The position numbers were made by a program, and so were the translations under genes. The notes beneath the pieces were generated by a model that saw only the letters and a list, made by a program, of their open reading frames with translations, searched no databases and was not told the DNA's origin. 54,493 nucleotides of DNA from Gammaproteobacteria bacterium (GTDB lineage Bacteria > Pseudomonadota > Gammaproteobacteria > Chromatiales > Chromatiaceae): the NCBI GenBank assembly GCA_011390365.1, contig JAABSM010000019.1:1-54493 (forward strand). Direction: 5' to 3'. Positions 15,540 through 23,427 of this stretch are shown in pieces; positions within the stretch are counted from its first letter, which is position 1, and each line of letters begins with the position of its first letter.

Positions 15540-17588
15540 TTACTCCTCGTCCTCCTTGATCTGGAAACCCGCGGCAAGCTGCTGCTGGATGTGGGCCGGT
15601 ACCGCCTCGTAACGACTGAACTCCAGGGTGTAGGTACCACGCCCGCCGGTGATGGCGTTGAGTTCGTTGGCGTATTCGTTCATCTCCGCTAGTGGCACCT
15701 CGGCGATGATGTCGAGCAGGCCGCCGCTCATGGCGTCGGTGCCCATCAGGCGACCGCGTTTGCCGGAGAGGTCGCCGGTGACCGCGCCCATGGTCTCGTC
15801 GGGCACCACCAGGTCGAGCTTGACGATGGGTTCCAGTACCACCCCCTTGGCCTGGGCGACGGCCTGCTGGAAGGCCTTCTTGCCGGCGGCGACGAAGGCG
15901 ACCTCCTTGGAGTCGACGGAGTGGTGCTTGCCGTCGAGGACCACCACCCGCACATCCTGCATCGGGTAGCCGGCGATCGCCCCTTCCTCCATCGCCTGGA
16001 TGACGCCCTTCTCGATCGCCGGGATGAACTGGTTGGGGATGACGCCGCCCTTGCTGTCGTCGCGATACTCAAAGCCGCCGCCTCGGGGCAGGGGTTCGAT
16101 GCGCAGCACCACCTCGCCGAACTGACCAGCGCCGCCGGTCTGCTTCTTGTGGCGATGGCTGCCCTCGGCACTGGCGGTGATGGTCTCGCGGTAGGGGATC
16201 TTGGGCGGATTGGTCTCCACATCCACGTTGAAGCGCTGTCTCATCTTCTCCAGCGTCAGGCGCAGATGCAGCTCGCCGAGGCCGCGCAGGATGGTCTCGT
16301 TGAGGGCGGCGTTGTGCTCCACCTTGAGGCAGGGGTCCTCTTCGACGATGCGGTGCAGGGCATTGCCCAGGCGTTGCTCGTCGCCGCGACTCTTGGCCTG
16401 AATCGCCAGCCCGAACACGGGCACTGGGAATTGCAGGGGTTTGAGGTGGAGATAGTCCTCCTCATGGGAGTCGTGGAGCACTGCGTCGAAGTGGATCTCG
16501 TCCACCTTGGAGACGGCGCAGATGTCGCCGGGGATGCCCACATTCACCTCGGTCTGGGTCTTGCCCTGGAGCTTGAACAGGTGGGTCACCTTGAACGGCT
16601 TGCGCCCGTCGCCCACAAAGAGCTGGCTGTTGGCGGTGACCGAGCCCTGGTGGATGCGGAAGATGGAGAGCTTGCCAATATAGGGGTCGGCGGTGACCTT
16701 GAATACGTGGGCCACTACATGCTTGTCCGGATCGGGATTGGCGGCGAAGGGCTTTTCGTCGTCGCCCTGGCCGATCAGGAAGGGGCGTGGGTTGCCCTCC
16801 ATGGGGTTGGGCATCAGCTTCTCGAACACGTTCAGCAATTCGGGTACGCCCGCGCCGGTCTCGGCGGAGACGAAGCAGATGGGCACCAGATGGCCTTCGC
16901 GCAGCGCCTTCTCGAACGGGTCGTGGAGTTGTTGCGGGTTCAGCTCCTGGCCCTGCTCCAGGTAGAGCTCCATCAGCGCCTCATCCACCTCCACTACCTG
17001 GTCGATGATCTGGGTGTGGGTCTCCGCCACCGAGGAGAAATCGGACTCGCCATCCGGGTTGAAGAAGCAGTCCACCACCTTGCCGCCATTGCCGGCGGGC
17101 AGGTTGATGGGCAGACACTCGCCGCCGAACTCCTCGCGGATGGCCACGACCAGTCCCGGCAGGTCGGCCTCTGGATCGTCGATCTTGTTGACGATGATCA
17201 TGCGGCACAGCTTGCGCTCCGCGGACCATTGCAGCATTCTCCGCGTGACCATCTCGACGCCGGCGGAGGCGTTGATGGTCACCGCCACCGTCTCCACCGC
17301 GGGAAAGGCGGCGATGGATTGGCCGATGAAGTCGGGCAGTCCCGGGGTGTCGATGAGGTTGAGGTGGATGTTGTCGTGGTCGATGCTCGTTACCGCCGAG
17401 GTGAGGGAGTGTTGATATTCCTTCTCCAGCGGGTCAAAATCACTCACCGTGTTGCCTTTTTCCACGCTGCCGGCGGCGGGAATGGCCCCGGCCTGGGCCA
17501 GCAGCCGCTCGACGAGGCTGGTCTTGCCGCAGCCGCTCTGGCCGACGAGTGCGATGTTGCGAATGGCTTCTCCGGTATAACGAGGCAT
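15540..17588 (-). CDS. Elongation factor G-like translational GTPase
   Basis: 682 residues from ATG 17588; an upstream in-frame extension to 17744 is rejected because MPRYTGEAIRNIALVG is the family N-terminus. EF-G architecture is present: G domain with P-loop GQSGCGKT (16-23), DTPGLPDF (about 86) and NKID (about 140), then domains II-V ending in GRGTYTLEFSRYEAVP. The P-loop differs from canonical EF-G (AHIDAGKTT), placing it in the EF-G-like/EF-G2 group rather than the main translocase. Other members have been linked to translocation or ribosome recycling; the role here is not known. No rpsL-rpsG-tuf genes surround it. Confidence 0.88.
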   Translation of the reverse strand: MPRYTGEAIRNIALVGQSGCGKTSLVERLLAQAGAIPAAGSVEKGNTVSDFDPLEKEYQHSLTSAVTSIDHDNIHLNLIDTPGLPDFIGQSIAAFPAVETVAVTINASAGVEMVTRRMLQWSAERKLCRMIIVNKIDDPEADLPGLVVAIREEFGGECLPINLPAGNGGKVVDCFFNPDGESDFSSVAETHTQIIDQVVEVDEALMELYLEQGQELNPQQLHDPFEKALREGHLVPICFVSAETGAGVPELLNVFEKLMPNPMEGNPRPFLIGQGDDEKPFAANPDPDKHVVAHVFKVTADPYIGKLSIFRIHQGSVTANSQLFVGDGRKPFKVTHLFKLQGKTQTEVNVGIPGDICAVSKVDEIHFDAVLHDSHEEDYLHLKPLQFPVPVFGLAIQAKSRGDEQRLGNALHRIVEEDPCLKVEHNAALNETILRGLGELHLRLTLEKMRQRFNVDVETNPPKIPYRETITASAEGSHRHKKQTGGAGQFGEVVLRIEPLPRGGGFEYRDDSKGGVIPNQFIPAIEKGVIQAMEEGAIAGYPMQDVRVVVLDGKHHSVDSKEVAFVAAGKKAFQQAVAQAKGVVLEPIVKLDLVVPDETMGAVTGDLSGKRGRLMGTDAMSGGLLDIIAEVPLAEMNEYANELNAITGGRGTYTLEFSRYEAVPAHIQQQLAAGFQIKEDEE

Positions 17589-17791
17589 GGTTTTTATTCC
17601 TGTAATGTCTGTAAAATGCCGTGCGACGAAGGGCCGGGCGAGTCGGCCCATCGTGACGCGGCGGGAGTATCCCGCGATTGTATGGGAAGCCGGGCCTGAT
17701 GGAAAAGGCGAGTGTTCACTTTTACCGTTTGTGACGCGATGCAATGAGCTGAGTCAGTTTTTTGCGTTGCCACGAGGATTTTACAAAGCCC

Positions 17792-18490
17792 ATGTTCGAT
17801 TTGATTCTGGCGGGCGGTTGGCTGATCTGGCCGATCCTGCTCTGTTCGGTATTGGCGACGGCGATCGTCGCCGAGCGCTTCTGGGCGCTGCGGGACGAGC
17901 GGGTTGCCCCGCAGGGGCTGGTGGCCCATGTCTGGAACCTGCACAAGAGCCACCGACTGACGCGCAACCACCTGAAGACCATACGCGAGGGCTCGCCGCT
18001 GGGACGGATACTCGCCGCCGGGCTGATTAACAGCGGCCATTCGCGAGAGGTGATGAAGGAGGCGATCGAAGAGGTGGGGCGACAGGTGGTGCATGAGCTG
18101 GAGCGCTATCTCAATACCCTGGGTACCATCGCCTCCATCACCCCGTTGCTGGGGCTGCTCGGTACCGTGATCGGCATGATCAAGGTCTTCTCCGCCATCG
18201 TCACCGCCGGCGTGGGCGACCCGGCGGTGTTGGCCGAGGGCATCTCGCAGGCCCTGATCACCACCGCCGCGGGTCTGTCGGTGGCCATCCCCTGCCTCGC
18301 CTTCTACCGCTATTTCGAGGGCAAGGTGGAGCGCCTGGTGCTGATCATGGAGGAGGAGGCGCTGAAGATGGTGCAGGTGATGAAACGGCAACGGGAGCCT
18401 GAAGGGACCGTTGAAAGCGGCTCAGAGAGCGCCCAAGGCGTGGTCGAGACACCTCCCGCCGTGGTCCAGGCGGAGGGGGCGGCGCCGTGA
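17792..18490 (+). CDS. exbB: MotA/TolQ/ExbB proton channel family protein
   Basis: 232 residues from ATG 17792. N-terminal membrane segment GGWLIWPILLCSVLATAIVAE (about 8-28), then a cytoplasmic loop, and two further segments: TLGTIASITPLLGLLGTVIGMIKVF and LITTAAGLSVAIPCLAFYRYF. These carry the family's GLLGTVIGM and AIP motifs. It forms the stator that uses proton-motive force together with ExbD, which follows with a 4-base overlap. The last 40 residues are an acidic, Val/Pro-rich tail. The usual third partner (TonB) is not adjacent; the exbB-exbD-lpxK linkage is common in this lineage, so the pair may serve envelope functions other than iron uptake. Confidence 0.92.
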   Translation: MFDLILAGGWLIWPILLCSVLATAIVAERFWALRDERVAPQGLVAHVWNLHKSHRLTRNHLKTIREGSPLGRILAAGLINSGHSREVMKEAIEEVGRQVVHELERYLNTLGTIASITPLLGLLGTVIGMIKVFSAIVTAGVGDPAVLAEGISQALITTAAGLSVAIPCLAFYRYFEGKVERLVLIMEEEALKMVQVMKRQREPEGTVESGSESAQGVVETPPAVVQAEGAAP

Positions 18491-18909
18491 ATCTGCGCCC
18501 CCACCGCAAGGATCCGCCGGAGTTGAGCCTTGCGCCGCTGATCGACGTGGTCTTTCTGCTGCTGATCTTCTTCATGGTCTCCACCACCTTCGAGAAGGAG
18601 AGCCGCCTGAAGCTGGAGCTGCCGGAGGCGGTCACCCAGAACCAGGAGGCGGATCCCAAACAGGTCATCGACATTCGTATCGCCCCCAACGGGGCCTATC
18701 GCATCGGCGACAGGATGCTCGCCAAGGGCGATCTGGAAGGGCTGATGCAGGAGCTGGAAAAGGCGGCGGGAGGCGACAAGGAGAAGCGGATTGCGATTCG
18801 CGCCGACGCCCAGACGCCGCACCGCTATGTAGTGCGGGCGATGGATGCGGCGAGTCAGCTGGGGCTGTTGCGCATCGCCATTCCCACCAAGGTCGTCGAG
18901 GGGGAGTGA
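18487..18909 (+). CDS. exbD: ExbD/TolR family proton-channel protein
   Basis: 140 residues starting at GTG 18487, overlapping exbB by 4 bases (GTGA). One membrane segment, LAPLIDVVFLLLIFFMVSTTF, with the essential proton-carrying Asp (Asp20 here). The periplasmic domain ends IAIPTKVVEGE. Inner-membrane partner of ExbB. The whole exbB-exbD-lpxK run is on one strand with small gaps, indicating an operon. Confidence 0.94.
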   Translation: MNLRPHRKDPPELSLAPLIDVVFLLLIFFMVSTTFEKESRLKLELPEAVTQNQEADPKQVIDIRIAPNGAYRIGDRMLAKGDLEGLMQELEKAAGGDKEKRIAIRADAQTPHRYVVRAMDAASQLGLLRIAIPTKVVEGE

Positions 18910-18939
18910 TCGCAAGATGTCTTCTGGCGGCATCGGGCA

Positions 18940-19932
18940 TTGCGCGGCTTGACCCAAAGCTGGTGGGATGGCGGTCGCCCCTGGTGGCCGCTGATCCCTC
19001 TCGCCTGGCTCTTTGGTGGCGTGGTGGCGCTACGCCGGCGACTCTACGCCAAGGGCTGGTTGGCCAGTGAACGGCTTGCGGCGCCGGTGATCGTGGTCGG
19101 TAATATCCTGGTCGGCGGCACGGGCAAGACGCCGCTGGTGATCTGGCTGGCGCAACAGTTGATGGCGGCGGGCTATCGTCCCGGCATCATCTCCCGAGGC
19201 TATGGCGGACACGCGGATTCTTATCCGCTGCGGGTCGATGCGGCGACGGATCCCGCCCATTGCGGCGACGAACCGCTGCTGATCGCCCAACGCACCGGCT
19301 GCCCGGTGGCGGTGGGCCCGGATCGGGTGGCGGATGGCCTGCGGTTGCTGGAGGAGGCCGGGGTCGATATCCTCATCGCCGATGACGGTTTGCAGCACTA
19401 TCGCTTGCGGCGGGACCTGGAGATCGCGGTCAGCGATGGCGGGCGAGGACTGGGCAATGGCTGGATGCTGCCCGTCGGCCCGCTGCGGGAGCCGCCAAAG
19501 CGCCTGGATGAGGTCGACTGGCGGGTGGTCAACGGCGGCTTGACAGGGGCGGGGGAGTTTCTGATGACCCTGGAGCAGGGCGACGCGATGCGTCTGACGG
19601 ATGGCATGCGTCGGCCCTTGAAGGATTTTGCCGGGGTACGCCTGCACGCGGCGGCGGGCATTGGTAACCCGGAACGCTTTTTCTCGCAACTGGAGCAAGC
19701 GGGGCTGACCATCCAACGCCACCCTTTCGAGGATCACCGCGCCTTTCAGGGCGGAGAGCTGGCTTTCGCGGACGCGGATGCCGTCCTGATGACCGAGAAG
19801 GATGGGGTAAAATACCGTCCCTACGCCGACGATCGCCACTGGATCGTGCCAGTAGAGGCGCGACTGGAGGCGCGGTTGGTGACGGAGATTCTTGAAAGGT
19901 TGCCTAGCGTCGCCGGCGCCGCGCTGGAGTGA
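18940..19932 (+). CDS. lpxK: Tetraacyldisaccharide 4'-kinase
   Basis: 330 residues. Adds the 4'-phosphate to the lipid A disaccharide at the inner membrane. N-terminal membrane helix (WPLIPLAWLFGGVVALRR), Walker A GGTGKT at 59-64 within VIVVGNILVGGTGKTPLV, then GIISRGYGG, CGDEPLLIA and DDGLQHYRL, all characteristic. TTG at 18940 is the start that fits; no ATG or GTG lies in frame nearby. Situated between exbD and trm112/kdsB, a familiar LPS-gene neighbourhood. Confidence 0.95.
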   Translation: MRGLTQSWWDGGRPWWPLIPLAWLFGGVVALRRRLYAKGWLASERLAAPVIVVGNILVGGTGKTPLVIWLAQQLMAAGYRPGIISRGYGGHADSYPLRVDAATDPAHCGDEPLLIAQRTGCPVAVGPDRVADGLRLLEEAGVDILIADDGLQHYRLRRDLEIAVSDGGRGLGNGWMLPVGPLREPPKRLDEVDWRVVNGGLTGAGEFLMTLEQGDAMRLTDGMRRPLKDFAGVRLHAAAGIGNPERFFSQLEQAGLTIQRHPFEDHRAFQGGELAFADADAVLMTEKDGVKYRPYADDRHWIVPVEARLEARLVTEILERLPSVAGAALE

Positions 19933-19996
19933 TGCAAGGCTGGGGGAGAGCCTTTAGGCGGGCTGTCGTGGCTACCCCCTCGGTTAACGAGTATAC

Positions 19997-20031
19997 CAGG
20001 AGTGCCAGCCATCGAAGGGCTGGCACTCCTG
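19997..20031. repeat. Perfect 14-bp hairpin between lpxK and trm112
   Basis: CAGGAGTGCCAGCC (19997-20010) and its exact complement GGCTGGCACTCCTG (20018-20031) with a 7-base loop. Member of the GGACTGGCA-like hairpin family. No T-tract, so a terminator role is uncertain. Confidence 0.75.
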
Positions 20032-20092
20032 CGCGAATTCACGCTGCTGCGTAAATCTCCCGCATACGGGCGATCTATTCTGGAGAGGACTG

Positions 20093-20278
20093 ATGGATAA
20101 ACGATTGCTGGATATTCTGGTCTGCCCCCTGTGCAAGGGTAAGCTGGTCTACGACAAGGGGGCGAAGGAGTTGATCTGCAAGGTGGATCGCTTGGCCTTC
20201 CCCATTCGCGACGAGATCCCGGTGATGCTGGAGGATGAGGCGCGGGCGCTCCCCGCCGACGAGGAGGTCAAGGCGTGA
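20093..20278 (+). CDS. Trm112 family protein (YcaR-like)
   Basis: 61 residues: [18 protein letters not shown], then [23 protein letters not shown]. This is the standard small Trm112/YcaR domain between lpxK and kdsB. CPLC (Cys11, Cys14) and a third Cys suggest zinc-ribbon ancestry. In eukaryotes Trm112 activates methyltransferases; the bacterial role is not settled. The stop overlaps the kdsB GTG start by 4 bases. Confidence 0.93.
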   Translation: MDKRLLDILVCPLCKGKLVYDKGAKELICKVDRLAFPIRDEIPVMLEDEARALPADEEVKA

Positions 20279-21057
20279 GTCATGCCCGTTCTCATCCGGG
20301 CTTTCACGTCGTGATTCCCGCGCGCTACGGCTCCAGCCGCCTGCCGGGCAAGCCGCTGCTGCAGATCGATGGCAAGCCGATGGTCCGCCATGTCTGCGAG
20401 CAGGCCAGGGAGAGCGGGGCGAAGCAGGTGGTGGTGGCCACCGATGACCAACGCATCGTTGACGCGGTAGATGCCTTTGGCGGCGAGGTAATGCTCACCT
20501 CCACTGAGCACCGCAGCGGTACCGACCGCATCGCCGAGGTGGCGGAACGCATGGGTTGGGCGGCGGATACGGTGGTGGTCAATCTCCAGGGCGACGAACC
20601 GGCGATGCCCCCCGAGTTGGTGCATCAGGTAGCGGAAGATATGCTCGCCCACGGCGATGCCGACGTGACTACCCTGGCCACGCCGATCCTCGACAAGCCG
20701 CACCTGTTCGACCCCCATGTGGTCAAGGTGGTGACGGATCGCCAAGGCTACGCCCTCTACTTCAGCCGCGCCCCCATCCCCTGGCATCGCGATGAATTCG
20801 CCAAGGGCGCGGATGCGGTGCCCCAAGGCGTTGATTTTCTGCGTCATATCGGTCTTTACGCCTATCGCGTCGGCTTTCTGGAGCGTTTCGTGGAGATGCC
20901 CCAGGCCCCCATCGAGGCGGCGGAGTCCCTGGAACAGCTGCGGGTGCTGTGGCAGGGCGGGCGAATCCACGTCAGTCTCGCCAAGATGGATCCCGGGCAT
21001 GGGGTGGATACCGTGGATGACCTCAATCGGGTGCGCGAGCGCTGGGGGAAGCGGTGA
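20275..21057 (+). CDS. kdsB: 3-deoxy-manno-octulosonate cytidylyltransferase
   Basis: 260 residues from GTG 20275. Makes CMP-Kdo from CTP and Kdo for LPS core synthesis. Nucleotide-binding N-terminus [17 protein letters not shown], then [21 protein letters not shown] and [12 protein letters not shown], all family signatures. Length is close to the usual ~250. Translationally coupled to the Trm112 gene. Confidence 0.96.
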   Translation: MSHARSHPGFHVVIPARYGSSRLPGKPLLQIDGKPMVRHVCEQARESGAKQVVVATDDQRIVDAVDAFGGEVMLTSTEHRSGTDRIAEVAERMGWAADTVVVNLQGDEPAMPPELVHQVAEDMLAHGDADVTTLATPILDKPHLFDPHVVKVVTDRQGYALYFSRAPIPWHRDEFAKGADAVPQGVDFLRHIGLYAYRVGFLERFVEMPQAPIEAAESLEQLRVLWQGGRIHVSLAKMDPGHGVDTVDDLNRVRERWGKR

Positions 21058-21250
21058 TTTTGGGCGAGTACTCTGAAATGACGGGCTGTTGTGATACCCG
21101 TGTTGGAAAGCAAGCGCACCCGTCAACCGGATGCCCCCGCCAACGAGTCCCCCCCGGCCCTCCTTTGCGAAAGGGGGGGGCGGCTTGGGCGGTTTCGTTC
21201 GATGTTCGGGCAGCGATCGGCATTTCCGGTCTCATGGGCACGCCCGGTTC

Positions 21251-22219
21251 ATGAGCTCCACGCAAGCCAACAAACGCCCCAGCCCCGGCGTCTCCCACGT
21301 CACCATCGACCCGGAGAGCGACGGCCAGCGCATCGACAACTTCCTGCTGCGCCATCTAAAAGGGGTGCCCAAGAGTTACATCTATCGCATCCTGCGCAAG
21401 GGCGAGGTACGGGTCAACAAGGGGCGGGTGAAGGCGGTCTATCGGCTGAAAGTCGGCGATGTGGTGCGCGTCCCACCGGTGCGGGTGGCGGAGAAGGGGG
21501 ATGCGCCATCCCCCGGGCGGGCGGTGCTCGACCGTCTCGCCGACTCCATCCTCTACGAAGACAGGGGCTTGCTGGTGATCAACAAGCCCTCCGGGGTGGC
21601 GGTGCATGGCGGCAGCGGCCTCAGCTATGGCGTGATCGAGGCGATGCGGGAGCTAAGGCCCCAGGAGACGGGGCTGGAATTGATCCATCGTCTCGATCGC
21701 GACACCTCCGGTTGCCTGATGCTGGCCAAGCGACGCGGCACCTTGCGCCTTTTTCATGAACTGATCCGGGGTGACGGGATCCAGAAGCGCTATCTGGCGC
21801 TCGCGGCGGGGCAGTTTCCGGGGAAACGTCAGCGCGTCGATGCGCCGTTGCGCAAGAATACCCTGCGCGGCGGCGAGCGGCTGGTACGGGTCGATGAGTC
21901 CGGTAAAGCGGCCCTGACCCTTTTTCGTCTGGTTGAGTCGTTTCGGGATGGCGCGTTGCTGGAGGCCGACCTCAAGACCGGGCGCACCCACCAGATTCGG
22001 GTCCACCTCAACCACCTTGGCTGTCCGATTCTCGGTGATGACAAGTACGGGGATGATCAATCCGCCGCCGTCGCGGAGCGCATCGGCCTGAAGCGATTGG
22101 CGTTACACGCCGCGTCTCTACGCATCCACTTGCCTGAAGAGCCAAAACCGTTGGTCATCGAGGCCCCCCTCGATGACCGTTTGCAACGCGCCATCGCCAG
22201 CCTGCGAGAGATGTCATGA
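21251..22219 (+). CDS. rluC: 23S rRNA pseudouridine(955/2504/2580) synthase
   Basis: 322 residues from ATG 21251; a 40-residue in-frame extension upstream runs through a repeat-rich spacer and is rejected. An N-terminal S4 RNA-binding domain (about 25-80, QRIDNFLLRHLKGVPKSYIY) is followed by the catalytic domain with HRLDRDTSG (146-154; Asp149 catalytic) and GRTHQIRVHLNHLGCPILGD. Isomerises three uridines of 23S rRNA. Overlaps the next gene by 4 bases. In E. coli rluC is divergent from rne, which is not present here. Confidence 0.93.
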   Translation: MSSTQANKRPSPGVSHVTIDPESDGQRIDNFLLRHLKGVPKSYIYRILRKGEVRVNKGRVKAVYRLKVGDVVRVPPVRVAEKGDAPSPGRAVLDRLADSILYEDRGLLVINKPSGVAVHGGSGLSYGVIEAMRELRPQETGLELIHRLDRDTSGCLMLAKRRGTLRLFHELIRGDGIQKRYLALAAGQFPGKRQRVDAPLRKNTLRGGERLVRVDESGKAALTLFRLVESFRDGALLEADLKTGRTHQIRVHLNHLGCPILGDDKYGDDQSAAVAERIGLKRLALHAASLRIHLPEEPKPLVIEAPLDDRLQRAIASLREMS

Positions 22220-22875
22220 AATTCAAGCTGATCGTGTTCGACTGGGACGGCACGCTGATGGATTCCGAGGCGCGCATCGTCGCCTGTATTCGCGCCGCCG
22301 CCACCGATCTTGGCTTGCCCATTCCCAGCGAGGAGGCGTCGCGAAACATCATCGGCCTGGGCTTGAAGGAGGCGGTAAGCAGCCTTTTTGGAAGCGACGA
22401 GGATCATTTCGTACAGCGCATGGTCGGCGCCTACCGTCGCCATTTTCTGGAAGGGGATAACACCCCCAGCGCGCTATTCCCCGGCGCGGCGGAGACGGTG
22501 CGGGGGCTCGAGGCGCGGGGTTACCTGCTGGCGGTCGCCACCGGCAAGGGGCGGCAGGGGCTGGATCACGCGCTGGCGGAGACCGGTCTTGCGAAGGCCT
22601 TCCACGTCACCCGTTGCGCCGACGAGACCTTCTCCAAGCCCCATCCCGAGATGCTCTTGCAGATCATCTCCTTTCTTGGCGTCGAGCCGGAGGAGACCCT
22701 GATGATCGGCGACACCGAGTACGACATGGAGATGGCGGTCAATGCCGCAACCCATCGTCTCGCGGTCAGCTACGGGGTGCATGCCTCGGAGCGGCTGATG
22801 CGGCATCGGCCGTTGGGGTGCCTTGATGCCATATCGGAGCTGGAGGATTGGCTTGTGGAGTACGGCAATCGCTAG
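22216..22875 (+). CDS. HAD-superfamily hydrolase, phosphoglycolate phosphatase-like
   Basis: 219 residues; ATG at 22216 overlaps the rluC stop. HAD subfamily IA motifs: I FDWDGTLMD with nucleophile Asp9 and acid Asp11; II AVATGKG; III Lys near 138 in FSKPHPEML; IV MIGDTEYDMEMA. Cap helices lie between motifs I and II. The same rluC-HAD pairing is widespread in Gammaproteobacteria. Probable cytosolic sugar- or glycolate-phosphate phosphatase; substrate not determinable from sequence. Confidence 0.9.
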   Translation: MKFKLIVFDWDGTLMDSEARIVACIRAAATDLGLPIPSEEASRNIIGLGLKEAVSSLFGSDEDHFVQRMVGAYRRHFLEGDNTPSALFPGAAETVRGLEARGYLLAVATGKGRQGLDHALAETGLAKAFHVTRCADETFSKPHPEMLLQIISFLGVEPEETLMIGDTEYDMEMAVNAATHRLAVSYGVHASERLMRHRPLGCLDAISELEDWLVEYGNR

Positions 22876-22882
22876 AAAAAGC

Positions 22883-22911
22883 TTTACAAGAGATGACCGG
22901 AGAGATAGAAT
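22883..22911 (+). promoter_or_regulatory. Sigma70 promoter for tRNA-Val
   Basis: TTTACA 22883-22888, 17-base spacer, TAGAAT 22906-22911; 55 bases before the tRNA 5' end. Confidence 0.65.
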
Positions 22912-22965
22912 TTCGCGCTTCCTAAGGCTGGTTCCGATTCGATATCGGATTCGGAAAGCTGCTTC

Positions 22966-23042
22966 AGGCGCGTAGCTCAGTTGGTTAGAGCACCACCTTG
23001 ACATGGTGGGGGTCGTTGGTTCGAATCCGATCGCGCCTACCA
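22966..23042 (+). tRNA. tRNA-Val (GAC)
   Basis: 77-nt cloverleaf with encoded CCA. Acceptor stem AGGCGCG/CGCGCCT; D-arm with GCTCAGTTGGTTAGAGC; anticodon stem CCACC/GGTGG around loop TTGACAT, anticodon GAC (23000-23002); T-loop TTCGAATC. Confidence 0.97.
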
Positions 23043-23050
23043 ATTCCCAG

Positions 23051-23080
23051 GCCCCGCTGAATACGCGGGGCTTTTCGTTT
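23051..23080 (+). terminator. Rho-independent terminator after tRNA-Val
   Basis: Stem GCCCCGC (23051-23057) / GCGGGGC (23065-23071), 7-base loop, then TTTTCGTTT. Confidence 0.85.
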
Positions 23081-23111
23081 GTGCAAACCCCAGTGGCCGA
23101 GCCCTTACCGT

Positions 23112-23390
23112 ATGAAGAGCGAAGCAGAAAAGTACCAGAGATTGGTGAATCGATTCATCGCCCTGGCGAACAACATGAAGGACGAGGGGCTTGACCCCGC
23201 AATGGTCTCCGATGCCATGATGTTCGCCTCCGGCATCTATGCGACCTATCTTGCGGCCGGTAATACCGGCGGTCTGACCGAGAGTGGTATCGATAAGGTA
23301 GCGGAGCGCTATCGTCAGCGCCTGACCGAGGTTCAGGCGGCGAAAAAGCAGGGCGCCACCGGCGGCGACGCCAACAAAAAGGTCAAATAG
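23112..23390 (+). CDS. DUF3144 family protein
   Basis: 92 residues from ATG 23112. Core NRFIALANNMKDEGLDPAMVSDAMMFASGIYATYLAA matches the DUF3144 pattern (FI.LAN.., ..A.M.A..Y.. ..A). The rest is polar with a Lys/Gln/Gly-rich end. A small helical cytosolic protein of unknown function. It follows the tRNA-Val terminator and precedes thrS by 37 bases; its start is better placed here than at the upstream frame start inside the terminator. Confidence 0.8.
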   Translation: MKSEAEKYQRLVNRFIALANNMKDEGLDPAMVSDAMMFASGIYATYLAAGNTGGLTESGIDKVAERYRQRLTEVQAAKKQGATGGDANKKVK

Positions 23391-23427
23391 GGTTTGCGAC
23401 CGGTTGAGAGCTTAGCGGAGTAGCGGG

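Noticed and set aside
15921-17699. 592-residue open frame antisense to the EF-G-like gene
   Set aside because: Product of GC-rich codon bias opposite a real gene; the sense protein has all EF-G motifs.
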